Assembly (NCBI GenBank): GCA_019916065.1
Contig: CM034233.1
Span: 9,058,516 to 9,122,515 of the forward strand
Source of the DNA: Vitellaria paradoxa
Taxonomy: Eukaryota > Streptophyta > Magnoliopsida > Ericales > Sapotaceae
Direction: 5' to 3'
Length of the DNA: 64,000 nt
Made by a program: the position numbers and the translations under genes. Numbering within the stretch: the stretch's first letter is position 1; each line of letters starts with the position of its first letter. Positions 46,568 to 58,470 of the stretch are shown here, one piece after another. Under the pieces are notes generated by a model that was not told where the DNA came from, did not search any database, and worked only from the letters and a program-made list of their open reading frames with translations.

Positions 46568-47893
46568 GTAATTATTAACCTGAGTTCGAATCGGTGGATC
46601 AGAAGTATCAGCCGTGGGGATACGACCCTGAGCTAGTCGTTGCTCTAGCTCTGCAAGTTGTGCCTGCACCTGGGCATGTACTTGGGCTTGCATCTGTAAC
46701 TCCATTTGCACCTGGATATCCTCTACCCGTGCATCCATCTGCTGGTGAAGAGACTGGATCAGCTCGTCCACTTCCTCGTCAGTACGTAAGTGTGAGCCTT
46801 GAGACGAACTGACTCCGGATGACTCTACCCGCACAATGGTAGAATGTGGTATGCCTGTGCCATATGTCAACGTGTATCTACGCCCATCCTGGCCAATGAC
46901 AGCGTGGAATATCTCATCTCGCCTAGCAGGCACATGTCGCTCCTCCTCTAGTAACTGTGCCTCCTCTAGTAACTGTGCCAACTGAGTATTAAACTGGACC
47001 TGTGTATTAGTTGGAACCAAATTAAAAGGTAATTTAATAAATCTCATAATATGTAAATAAAATTATTGCGTATAGATAAATACTTACTACAATAGCTGCA
47101 ACCTCAGGGTGTTCGAGTCTGCAACTCGCCATCCACATAAACATCCGATCGGTGAGCGCACCCTCTTCACGTAACTATTGAAGGACAAATTATGTGATAT
47201 ATATATATATATATATAGCTACGAACTACTAAGAAATTGAATAGCATGTATGGTCTAATATGAAAGTTTACCTGGTGTCGGACCTGCAAGTGCCAAGACT
47301 GTGAGGAGCACCCAGCATCGAGCAGTTTTGAGAATTCCGCTCTGCCTTTTACTGCGTTTATTTTGGAATGAAATGTTTACGATTTTTTTAATTATTAAAT
47401 GAAATTAGAAATATAGTGAGAACTACTCACCTTCGCCCCCTCGCTCGACCAATACCGGACTAGCTCAGGCCACTATGAGGGAAGAACACCCCTCGGGACT
47501 CGCTGAAGAAGGTCTGGGGCGTTTATGTTTTTCTCCCAATGCTCTTTCTTCACCTTACTCTTGTGATCTTTCCACAACTTTCGGCACTTTCCCATGCAAA
47601 CTAGCCGGAAGTCATCAGGACACGACCTCAAATTATCCTGAGTAGGACAGAGAAATTTTATTAGCCAAGATATGTTGTAAATTGACACGTCATTTAATAA
47701 CCGTGAAATTAAGATAAAAATAAATGTCTTACCTTAACCTCCTCCTAAAGTTAATCTAATGTATCTTGAGGGAAGCCAGTCCAATCGAGTATAGTCAGGG
47801 GGAATCTGTGTGGGTCCCGTACCATATGGCCTAATTGGCTAATAAACTGGTGAGATCCTGCCCCAACTGGGTGAAATTTGTTGTCAAACTTGT
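46568..47893 (-). pseudogene. Ptta/En-Spm plant transposase-associated gene (Transposase_24-like), decayed
   Basis: Accessory protein gene typical of plant CACTA elements. Reading leftward, a first piece holds SHQFISQLGHMVRDPHRFPL then LDWTGFPQDTLD with two in-frame stops at its end. The next exon (about 47640-47430) holds SCPDDFRLVCMGKCRKLWKD then HKSKVKKEHW and, after another stop, ELVRYWSSEGAK. A short exon holds GRAEFSKLLDAGCSSQSWHL. A next holds GALTDRMFMWMASCRLEHPE. The last (about 47003-46580) is a glutamine-rich coiled coil (QMELQMQAQVHAQVQAQLAE) preceded by GQDGRRYTLTYGTGI. GT-AG borders are visible between several pieces. Stops and a MITE inserted at its 5' end make it non-functional. 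Confidence 0.8.
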
Positions 47894-48016
47894 ATTTCCA
47901 AACGCAATTTCAGTTTTCATTTCAGAAAAAATAAACGGCAACACAAAATAAAAAATAAGAAACGACAACAGAAAAATAATAATCAAAAAACGACAGTGTT
48001 GTTAAACGGGCTCTAA
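47893..48016. repeat. MITE inserted in CACTA 2 gene
   Basis: Starts CCAAACGCAATTTCAG and ends GTTAAACGGGCTCTAAAAG; AT-rich 120-bp filler. It interrupts the 5' part of the transposase-associated pseudogene. Confidence 0.5.
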
Positions 48017-48996
48017 AAGTAAGGATATCATTCCATCTTTTATTTAAAAAGCAAAATCATACATGGTATTAATTATATTAAAAACAGAATTAAGGGAATA
48101 GTATGCCATATATTATTTTATCGCTTTCTTATTCAAATTAAGAAAACTTTAATTACCAAAAAAGAAATTAAGAAAAACTTGGAGTAAATTTCTTTTTATT
48201 TATGTTGGTTCATTAGGGGCTAGGGAAGGAGTCAGTACGTATGTTTAGTCAAAGAGAGGAAAATTGCTTACTATTTTGAAAGAAATTGAGAATGTTTTTA
48301 TAATAAAATTATTAGGGATAATTACAGTAATATAATATAATTTGAAATAATAATTAAAAAAATTACAATTATTTTAATTGTCATCCCTAATCATTATATT
48401 CCATATTTAAGGATATATTTTTATTTTATTAGTTTCCTAAGTTCTTAATACATCCAATTCGTTTTCATGTCAACAGCAATAGAGAACATTTGGTTGTCAT
48501 TTGAGAGCGAATTTAAGAAAATTTACAAACAGATATTGTTTTAGCATCCACAGAAAATTAGAATTCATTCTAAAAAACAAATCTCAATCTAAAAAATAGA
48601 TATTGTTCTAAAAATTACCAAACAGATATTGTTCTAATAATTCTTAATAAAAAAAAAAAACAATTCATTCTAAAAATTACCAATAAAAAATAGAAAATTA
48701 GAATTCATAAAAAACAAAATCAAAATCCCAAAAACCTCAACAAATCATACATTGGTAAAAATCATAAATTTATAGACAATGTCCCAAATCATAAATTCAC
48801 CGGAACCAAAACTATAATCACAACCCCAAAATAAGAATCCTAACAAATATATGTCATCAAGAAAATTTATCAATCAGAAAAACCTGGAAAAAAATTAGAA
48901 AACACCTACTTGACAATATCTCCAAATTAGAAAGGTTTCACCCTGGGTGTTTGGACAAACCCCTGCAAAAAAGCCAGAAATAAAGCAAAAAATAGT
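48017..48996. other. AT-rich interior of CACTA 2, no gene seen
   Basis: Between the inserted MITE and the GA-rich tract. Low-complexity sequence with repeated AGAACAATATCTGTTT-like words; no exon recognised. Confidence 0.4.
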
Positions 48997-49038
48997 GAGA
49001 GAGAGAGAGAGAGACCGACAGAGAGAGAAGGACGGTGG

Positions 49039-49074
<36 letters not shown>
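48997..49074. repeat. GA-rich microsatellite
   Basis: Two blocks of (GA)n separated by ~26 bases, inside CACTA 2, in the presumed upstream region of its minus-strand gene. Confidence 0.9.
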
Positions 49075-49076
<2 letters not shown>

Positions 49077-49833
49077 CGCAGCAAAAAAAAGAAAAGAACA
49101 AGAACAAGAAGACCCGAAACAAGGGATGGAGAGGGGGTTGTTTCGGGAGAGGGGGAGAGAGTTACGGTTAGAGAGATAGAGTAATGGTTAGAGAGAGAGG
49201 AACTATTAGAGAGAGAGAGTTACCTGTACAGATGAAATGACAGGCTTGGGCTCCGGTGACGGCATCGGGCAGCGATTTTGGTAGAAGAAAATTTGGCGCC
49301 GGCAGGAACTGGGTGCAGGAGAGAAACACGCAACAGTGCACGGAAGGAGCAGTAGAAAAAGTGAAGAAAAAGTGGATTTTTGGGGAAATTGAAAGGGGTA
49401 TTTGCGACCGTCACTGCGACTGCCATAGGCAGTCGCTATTGCTCCCTTTTGCGACTGCCATCGGCGGTCGCCTGCCTCTGCTCGCCGTGGAAAGTCCCTG
49501 GCAACTATTGCTCACCTTTTGCGACCGCTACCAGCAGTCGTCCGCCTCTGCTCGTCGCGGAAAGTCCATTGCCACTGCGACCGCCTATGGCAGTCACTAT
49601 TGCTCTCCATTTGTGACCGCCACCAGCGGTCGCCCACCTCTGCTTGCCGCGAAAAGTCTATCCTCCAGTAGTGAAGAAAACTTTAATTTTCTTTAAATTT
49701 TCCTTAAATAGAAGTAAATTTAGTGTTTCTAATTAATGAGTGTATTCCATGACAGTATTTAGTTAGTATTTGTATAAAAATATTATATTTTTTAAAAATA
49801 ATAAAAACTTATTAATATATATATATTTTGGTA

Positions 49834-49935
49834 ATCTGAAATTCGCACCGATTTATTGTAACTCTTAACGAATCGCGTAATCGATGGGTAAACTGGGAAT
49901 GCTTGAACTTACCTGCAAGACCCAAGTATCAGATA
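49834..49935 (-). repeat. Partial SINE (poly(A)-type family, third copy)
   Basis: On the plus strand, AATTCGCACCGATTTATTGT, AACGAATCGCGTAATCGATG and GGTAAACTGGG match the 3' bodies of the elements at 20381 and 31009. The tRNA-like head is not recognisable. Confidence 0.55.
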
Positions 49936-49939
49936 AGAT

Positions 49940-50347
49940 AGGATAGTAAACATTTGGATTTACAGTTGGTCCCAAGAATTGTTAGACTACTATGACGAAT
50001 GAAAAGTTATTAGTATATATTTATAATATATAAATTATATAATTATGATGATGTATTGATTGTATTTTTTATTATTTTTTTTTAGAAGGGGGAATAGGTG
50101 ACCGCTTAATTTGTATACAAAATGAGTCAAAAAATCAAGTTTCCTTCGTATTTCGTTCATTAAAAACTCATATAAATTAAATTGTTGCAAAATTAAGTGA
50201 AATTTGAATGCGAATTTAAACTCATTTATTTTTTGATGGGTACATATTTTTTATTTGAAAAAAAAAGTCAAACAATTCAATTAAAACTTGCGGAAGAGAT
50301 CGATTTTAGGATACTAACAAATAAAATTTTTATATTTTTAAAATTTA
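49940..50347. other. AT-rich intergenic DNA
   Basis: Nothing coding is seen. Confidence 0.4.
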
Positions 50348-50504
50348 AGATGCGTTTAGAGTGACAAAAAGGAGATAAAATGAGATAAAGCGAAATAAAT
50401 TGTGGGTTTATAATTCGTGCAGTAAGATAAAAAGTGAATAATTTTTAAAATTTTTTAATATTTTTTATTATTTTTTCAAATTTTTCATTACCCAAACGGA
50501 GCCT
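50348..50504 (+). repeat. MITE family A copy 4
   Basis: Starts GATGCGTTTAGAGTGACAAA, contains GAGATAAAATGAGATAAAGC and ends ACCCAAACGGAGCCTTG. Confidence 0.7.
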
Positions 50505-52200
50505 TGATAAAATTTTTCAATCGAAATTAATTAAAACAATCTAATGAGTCATTCATTTGACTTCCTTAATTCAAATTAAGCACGCGTCGCCTTGGGTTTT
50601 CTGTCTTATTTGGCTGCAAGTGGAGTGTTGTCACCTGGCCACGACCGCCACGTTGATCTTCCTTAATAGATAAGCCCAATGCTGGCCGACATCATCCATC
50701 CGTCCCCCTTTCTCTCTTTTCCTCTCCTATCTTCCTCTTGGTGAGGTCCAATGTCCAAAGGGCGGTTGGGCGGTATTGGGCAAAGGGCGGTATTGGGTTT
50801 CTAATATGATGCATGTGAGTCTATTGCTCTTAAAAATTTTTTTTAATTAATTAATTTTCATTATATAAATACTATTATTACATTATTGTTATCTTATTTT
50901 TTTAGTACTATTTTTAAAACAAATATCTTTTCCGGAAAAAAAGAAAAGAAAAAAGAAATCAGCTATATGACCTGCGGGATTTATTGGGGTATAAAATATT
51001 TTAAAGCATATATGATATACCACACCTTTTGGCAAAATATAAAACAAACAAAATATTGGGCATGTGTTTTAATACTGACTTGTATGAAAATAATACAATT
51101 ATAATATTGCACAAAATATTATAAATTAATTTTAATTTTTAACAAAAAATCATTACAGAATATATCTGAAAAGAGGATCCATCTACTCATGAGGTAGGAG
51201 TAGTAACGATAATGTGGTGGGTAAATAAAACATTTTAACTAATCTTATTGTAATAAAGTATGAGTGGGAGTAAAAGCTAAAACTCGGTAAGAATTAGAGG
51301 AGAGTGGCGGTATAGTAAACTATTCAACTCCTCACCCGATTAGATTTAGAATTACCAAAAATATTATAACTAATTTCATTTTATAAGTTGAGGAGCTGAA
51401 ATATTTGTCTTGAAATATTAACTTTACAATTTTTTATTTAATTATTCATATTTTTATTGTTGCATATCTTTTATTTTTATTTAGTAACTAATTTGTATAA
51501 ATCTTATGTCAAGGCCTGTGAGGAACCTATCTAAGAAAAATTCTAATGACAAGAAAGAAAAAATGGATGAAATAGAGAAGTAATACTTTCTGTCTTATAT
51601 GACTTGGATAGAGAAAAGAAGTAATATATATGTAATATTTAATATTTATAAATTATAAAGTATTTTAAAACTGTGAACACATTGAATTCTATTGAAGCTT
51701 GAATTAGTGTTTTGGTAGTAAAGTCACACAAGGTAATGGAATTAATGTTTGATTTTTGTAAAGATCAATATAAAAAAAATTGTTATGCCCGATCGATTAT
51801 TCACAGCCTAATTAATGCTAAGGCTGTATGTATAGCTGCGTTTGAATAAATACACACTGGCTAGGACTTGAGTAATAGACCCGTATATGTACTTGCTTCG
51901 CACTTTCATCTGCCGCCATGCGTGTCACAAGTTGATCCGGCGCCCTTTAGATTCAACAGATATATTAAATAATTAGTTGAAATGTTAGACTCAAGATGAT
52001 CACGGAGGAATTAATTTGTTATATTATTTTTACTTTTAGGGATGTGTTTGGTTAATAAAAAAATTAGTTAAAGAGTACAATAAAATAGAAAGATGTGACA
52101 TAAAAATGATATATAGAGATATTTAATTAAAAAAATATAAAACATTAGTTAAAATTGATAGATTTTAGTGTATTTTAGTGCCCCAAGCGACATCTTTATT
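50505..52200. other. Intergenic DNA, no gene supported
   Basis: 50580-50780 is GC-richer (GACCGCCACGTTGATC region) but has no coding frame. The remainder is AT-rich. The 72-codon plus frame at 50886-51104 is featureless. Confidence 0.45.
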
Positions 52201-52355
52201 AATGAATTTTATTTAGAGTAATAAAAAGTGAGATAAAATAAAATAATTTATGAGTTTATAATTTATATAATGAGATAAAAATAAATAAAATTTAAAAATT
52301 TTTATACATTTTTAAATTAAAGATTTTTTTTTTTTTTTTTGACAAATCAAACGCA
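52201..52355 (+). repeat. MITE family A copy 5
   Basis: Starts AATTTTATTTAGAGTAATAA, contains AAAAAGTGAGATAAAATAAA and ends GACAAATCAAACGCACC. More diverged than the other copies. Confidence 0.6.
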
Positions 52356-52568
52356 CCAAATATGTGCAAAGTGGACATCAGATGAATGGTGTAGAGCCGG
52401 CAGTCGTAGATGACACGAAGTGACCTTCTATCTATCCAATCACAATCCAATCAACTGGAGGTCCTGAAGGAACAATCATCATATCCCCTTGTAGTTTACT
52501 TGGGTTGATTTGTTTCGAAAATATTACGAAGGTTTATTAAAATCTGTTTTTTTTTAATTAATATCAAG

Positions 52569-52913
52569 TGCCTGTTTGGTAACTTAAAAATTAGTAAAAA
52601 AATATCAAAAGTTACTTTTGATGTGTTTGATAAAATCATAAATTTTTTTATTTTTTTGATTTGCTACAGTAAAAAGTACACTCCATAATTACAATTTTTT
52701 TGATTTGCTATAGTAAAAAAAATATACCAAATACCCAAAAGTTATCACTTTTTTACTTTGCTATAATAAAAAATTTACCAAACATCCAAAAGTTACTAAA
52801 AATTACTAAAAATTTCACTTGGTTCAACCAAACACACAAAAAAGTACAAAAAAAACACTCAAAAAATTATCAAAACTTAGGTTTTTTTGAACTTTCAAGC
52901 ACCCCAAATGAGT
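52569..52913 (-). repeat. MITE family B copy 2 (inverted)
   Basis: Begins GTGCCTGTTTGGTAACTTAA and ends TTCAAGCACCCCAAATGAG. Internal AAACACACAAAAAAGTAC and TTGCTACAGTAAAAAGTACA words match 30119-30470 in reverse complement. Confidence 0.65.
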
Positions 52914-53129
52914 ACTTTTTTTTAAATATTAGATCAGATCTAAATGGGATATAATCAATTTAAAATTTATTAAAATTTTGAACTTGATGATTTAAATTGA
53001 TGATTAAATTGATTATTATACCTCGTGAAAAATATATTAAAAATTTAGGAAACACTTTAAAATATGGTATTTAACAAATTTCTCGACGTTAATTTCACTA
53101 ATTTGAATAATTATGTTATTATTCAGTTG

Positions 53130-53162
<33 letters not shown>

Positions 53163-54997
53163 ATTATAGCTATTAATAGTCATTATAACTCTATCAGTCA
53201 CACTTGTACTTAATTAGTGGAGTTTGTTTGAAATGAAAATGATCACTTTTTTTTTTTTCTCTCTTCTTGTTTTTTCTTATTTTTAAATTAATAAGTGATT
53301 AATTCACAAAAAAAAAAAAAAAAATCTTCTTAAAGTAATCAAAATGATTAGCATGGTGGCTGCTATCAGCCCGACTACTGAAGCCCTAAAAAGGGTAGCT
53401 TTTGCAAAATTGACATAGCATCCCACATGGTACGAAACCTTAAATTATTGGGTTCTTAAATATTGCAGAATTGAACAAAAATTAATTTTGAATTTTATTC
53501 TAACAACTATTACTAAAACGAAAATTACTTAAAATTAATTATAATATTTGTACAAAAATAATTTAAATATTTGATCAATTCATTTCATTATGTGTTTTAC
53601 ATCAAATTTTTATTACCTTACAGAAGAGTAGGTAGTCTTTATTCTTTTACAAATCTTACGTCAAATTCTCATTCTCCAAATAAATTCGTCGTCTGATTTA
53701 AAATGCACCTCACACAAATTGATGATACTAAGAATTTAATGTCTTGAATAACAAAATTCTGTGAAGTGGTATCCAAACAAAAATTGAACATAGTTATTCA
53801 ATTATAGATATAAAATAACCTATTAATTGTCCCTCCTGAATCCTGAACATAGTTATTGTATCACAGATATAAAATAATCTCATCAATAAGAGGTACAAAC
53901 CTACCTTCCATCATCCTTTGCATATTCTTCCAATTTCGTACACTCCAACTGCTGGTATGAATCCGATTCCACTAAAAGAGCACAACCTTGCAACATATTG
54001 GTTAGCAATTCCACTAAGGAGACTTTAACCTTGTACAATTAGTGACGAAAGGTCTTGATATCAAAAGTCCCATTGTAATTTATAATCTTGTATAGCAAAT
54101 CTAGAAAAGGGTGTAAAATCAAAATTTCTTTCAGAGCTAAGAAATTCAAAATTCCAAAAATAATCAGACATCACCCCAATCTAGTACTCGTCATAGTTAC
54201 CATTTTTATAATTTGAACTTTCAACGGTAATAATTAGATAAGAGAAATTTATTGGGTGGAGTTTACTACTATATTGACAGCATTCACAACTATGTTCAAG
54301 TGTCTCTTTTTTTTAAATTTGATCAACAGTAATCTTAAAATACTCATAATCTTGATTGTCAGTAAACATATTAAATAAAAAACTCTTATATTATGTAACG
54401 CAAGATGGAAATATAACAGGTTTGATATAAATCAAGTTAGACCAAATGTCGTTAGCTATCGTGATAACTAAACTCAAACACAAAGCAGAAAATTCTTGAA
54501 TCTATCAAATAACAAAAAAAAAAAAAAATTAATTCTAAAAATATCAATATTATTCATATTAAAGTTAAAGATGCCATAACACATATTTAAAGAGAACAAC
54601 CTAGGACTTAATGGTTAAAATAGGTAACTATAAAAATTTCAAAATTACTAGAACAATAGAATTGACATGGACCAATTTTGAATTTTATTTTAATAAAATA
54701 ACTTGCAATTAAAGAAAATATTTTGACATAATAATTTTTATTCTAGAACATTTTTTTTTTCTCAATCACGCACCTTACATCTGCCGGAAACTGAATCCTT
54801 TCGAATCCAATCGACGACATAAACAAAGCTTAGAGACCCAGCTGTTAAATAGGCTAAGACAGCAATTTGCAAAAGCTCATGGGCCCCAGTGTTATAACAG
54901 GCCACAACTAGGGTCCAATGGTGCTGGACTTAATTCATCTACTACTTGCGCCTCCTGAATCCCGACATTTTTTGTTTTCGACTTTTGGAACTTTGTT
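52914..54997. other. Intergenic DNA, possible old transposon
   Basis: AT-rich, with a TA tract (53131-53159). The sequence around 53397-53412 (AGCTTTTGCAAAATTG) reappears inverted at 54862-54876. Two direct copies of an AATTTTGAATTTTATTYTAA word lie at about 53488 and 54672. Neither pattern is enough to define an element. No gene seen. Confidence 0.35.
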
Positions 54998-55257
54998 AGG
55001 GGGTGTTTGGTTTATATTTTTATTTTTTATTTTGAGATTCATATTTTTAAAATACTGAAAATGTATTCAATCTAACATCTTTTATTTTTTGTATTTTGAG
55101 TTAGAAAAATTAAAAATAATTTTTAACCATTTTACATTTTTTATGTAAACTCGCTATCTATTTTGTAAAACAAGTTTTGAAAACGGGAGTGACCAAATTT
55201 ATTTTGAGCTATTTTTATTATTTTCAAAAAACACAAAATAAAAATCAGACCTAAAAT
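54998..55257. repeat. MITE family C copy 3
   Basis: Begins AGGGGGTGTTTGGTTTATAT and ends AAATAAAAATCAGACCTA. Shares TTATTTTGAGATTCATATTT and GTAAACTCGCTATCTATTTT with the other family C copies. Confidence 0.5.
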
Positions 55258-55629
55258 AGGTTATATTTTAAATTATATTTTATTTTCTTAAATTATATTT
55301 ACCCAATCCTTTGGAATGTCCAAAATTTCTTATATTAATAAGGAAATGGTAAGCCTGTTTGCACTTTACAGATTAACTCTGGCACTTTATTCTATTTTTT
55401 TCATTCAGTGAAATTGTAAAATTATCCCTTTTAGCTAGCTTCTCTTATGTATAATTTGAATAAAAATAATTGCCTTTCATAAATAATTCACACATATATA
55501 ATTTTTTTATGATTAATTAAATAAAAAATTAAATATTTATTTTATTTTTTTAACAATACCAGGCAAAAAATAAAATAAAAAAATTCATCATATTTTATTT
55601 TATTTTACTTTTTCTCCACATTACATACA

Positions 55630-55700
55630 TTTTGAAGGTGGGGATCCCAGATTCGAACTCAAATCACAAGCGGAGAACTGTGATTAGGCCAAGTCCATGC
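55630..55700 (-). repeat. tRNA-like fragment
   Basis: The minus strand shows GGACTTGGCCTAATCACAG (A-box-like) and GAGTTCGAATCTGGGAT (B-box-like) about 35 bases apart. No complete cloverleaf; probably a SINE head. Confidence 0.35.
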
Positions 55701-57110
55701 CCAATGGGTCCACACACGACCCGGTTTTGCAGCGAAACAAAATCACCTCTGGCCCAGGTCCACCACAAGTCTCCCTTTCGGGCTCTGGCCCTGCATTCAT
55801 GAGTGGGGCTTATACGTTATAATTGATGTGATTACTTTCTGTATGTCCGTAGACTTACTTGAATTCGATTAAGTCATTAGGATACTTAAATTTGACTCAA
55901 AATATAAATAAATAAAATTTGAATCATAATTTAAAATTTTTTATTCTATTAAAGTTTGACTCGAAAAATATAATGTAAAATACTAACTTCATTGTTAACA
56001 GATTCAATTAGATGAGTTAGACACCGTTTAAAACTTCCTAACTTTTGTTAGTTCTGATTTATTTATTTATCTATTTTTAAATTGATCAAAATTATTCTCT
56101 TACATTTTAAATTTATTTTAAACTACAGAGGATAAATATATTAAATGGACTAAAAAAAACTAAACAATTAACTACAAATAGCTTTTTTTTTTTGGCTTTC
56201 TAAATGTATAAAAACTAATTTCTTAGTAGTCAACTACAAAAAAAAAAAAAAAGAAAAAGAAAAAAGAAAAAAAAAAAAGGTTCTAATTTTATTTTCCCCT
56301 CAAACTAATCCTTATTGAAGTTTAACTTAAAAGATTAACAAATTGAAATTAAATTTTTTTTTAAACGGTTAAACTTAACAAACGAAATTCAAACATCCTG
56401 TAACTTAATTTAGTTTGAATTCATTTACACCACTACCGATTGTTGACTCACCATACTCTTATAATATTTGGCTCTGTGTCCCTTATTTTAACCTTTTTAA
56501 TTAAAGCCTCCACCCCCAATCATGCCCTCTGTGAAACTTTGTCTGCAAGAAGGGGACAAATGAGATGAGGAGCTCTTGGTATTTTATGCTTTTGCATGTC
56601 TTTTTTTTTTTTGCTTTGAACTGCCTATTAATAGGTGTTTTAGCCCTCTATGTTTGTGGCTCCATCATATTCAGCTCATCTAGGTGTTTGAATGAAAAAA
56701 AAGTACTTAAAAAAAATATAAAAAGTTGATATGAAAGTAGTACGTAATAAAATTTAATTGAAAAATATTAAAAAAATTGTTATTATTATTATTTTTTTTA
56801 ACTTTTAGTATATTTTGATAGTCCAAACAATAAAGGGATTGTTTGCTATTTTCATGCTTTCAGAGATCACATGCAGCTAGAGATTGTTTGCTACCTGGAA
56901 TCATCAGTAACAATGCAAAGTTACATTTTCCTGAGACTCTGTTTCCTCCTTACAATCATCATAGGCGCATACATTTTGCAACCACTGCAGTAGTTGTCTC
57001 CTCACTTTCTCATTTGTGTATTTGCTCAGAAGAAATCCTTGATTATTGGGTTTGTCAATAATCTTTTTGTTTATCTCTTGGATTATGACATCTAGTGACT
57101 TATCGAATCT
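55701..57110. other. Intergenic DNA, no gene confirmed
   Basis: Mostly AT-rich. 56820-57060 is more complex, with a 72-codon plus frame (56843-57061), but no recognisable motif; it could be an exon of an unseen gene or chance. Confidence 0.35.
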
Positions 57111-57481
57111 TAGAACCTGTTTGACAACTCAAAAATTAGTAAAAAAATACTAAAAGTTATATTTTATAACTTTTGGTACGTTTGATAAAATTATAAATTT
57201 TTTTACTTTTTTGATTTGTTACAGTAAAAAATAAAACAAAAAATTATCACTTTTTTTATTTGTTACAGTAAAAAATATACCAAATACGCAAAAAGTTACC
57301 ACTTTTTTATTTGTTACAGTAAAAAATTTACCAAACACCCAAAAGTTAAAAAAATACTAAAAAATATATTTTGTTCAACCAAATACACAAAAAAATACAA
57401 GAAAAAACACACACACACACACACAAAACTACCAAAAGTTGAGCTTTTTTTCTTTTGTTTGAACTGCCAAACGCCCTCTAA
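57111..57481 (-). repeat. MITE family B copy 3 (inverted)
   Basis: Begins AGAACCTGTTTGACAACTCA and ends GAACTGCCAAACGCCCTCTA. Contains three TTTGTTACAGTAAAAAAT-type words and a short CA tract (57409-57424). Confidence 0.7.
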
Positions 57482-58470
57482 ATTACAAATTGATGGTCGT
57501 CTAAACTAGGAAGCAGACAAAGAGTGGGTGCATTTTAATCACTAGTGTTGGTCTCAGGATGAGAATTGATAGTTGTTAATTGTTTCTGTATTTGTAGATA
57601 ACAAAAAATATATTAAGGGGCCGCTTGGATGAGGGTAAAGCAGCCCCTCAAAATTTTTGTCCGTGGGCCCTACGTCTTTCACTTAGTTTGGCAGCCGAAT
57701 GCGTCTCCCCTCTTCCCCAATCTTTATTTTGCGGCGTATTCAATTTAGCTCTCGCGGGGGATAATTTTTGGTCTGGGTTGGAACTAGCTAAAAACTATCC
57801 CCCTTCAAGTGAATAGATTTTTTACGTTTTTAACTTTCGTTAATTATATTGTTAACTTGATTAAAATAAATATAATGCTAATAAAAAAAATAATAGATAG
57901 GCCAACAAGTCAAAATAAACATAATTAAAAAAATTAGATAATAACCAACCATTCAAAAGTTCATATTTAAAAAAAAAATTTAAATAAATTTATAAAAAAT
58001 TAAAATTTCAATGAAATAAATAATATAACTTTAAATTGTCCAAAAATAATTAAATAGAGTAAGTTTTACAATTTAATGTTTAATTTACGGAAAATTGTAT
58101 CAAAGTCATACTTTGTAATCTTTTAAAACTATTAATCACACCCAAAAAAAAGTATTGCTTTTAAGTCACATTAATGTGGAAAGTTTTGTATTTAAGTCAC
58201 ACTTTTGAGTGGGTCCCACGAGTTTGTTTTAAATATAGTTTCTAATATACCGATAATATCATTTATTTCTATAACAAAGTTACACAAGTTATTTCCAGGA
58301 ATTCCGGGAATCACATGAAGATATGTTTACTAAGAATCACGCTTCTTCCATTTTTTTTCTTTCCTTATTTTCAATTTCATTATTTACAGTTTTAGTCGTG
58401 AAGATATTAAGAAGATAGAACTTATTTGGCCTATCTTCTTCATGGATTGATTTTGTCGATTGGCGTTTTG

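Larger units (their letters stand above)
44191..49673 (-). mobile_element. CACTA (En/Spm-type) element 2 with decayed gene
   Basis: The left end is CACTAGTAAAAAAAAGAGC. The right end, in reverse complement, is CACTACTGGAGGATAGAC. Sub-terminal repeats of the type TTAGCGACCG and GCGGTCGC crowd 44200-44630 and 49390-49660. The interior has a minus-strand Transposase_24-like pseudogene (46568-47893), a ~178-bp tandem repeat (45015-46110) and a MITE insertion (47893-48016). No TNPD-type (Transposase_21) transposase was found, so it is not autonomous. The 3-bp flanks AGG and AAG do not match exactly. Confidence 0.83.

Noticed and set aside
49256..49696. 146-codon frame at the right end of CACTA 2
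   Set aside because: It reads through GCGACCGC sub-terminal transposon repeats; the repeated residues come from the DNA repeats.
53397..54876. Inverted AGCTTTTGCAAA(A)TTG pair as transposon ends
   Set aside because: The match is limited to 15-16 bases, with no target duplication and no similarity beyond it.
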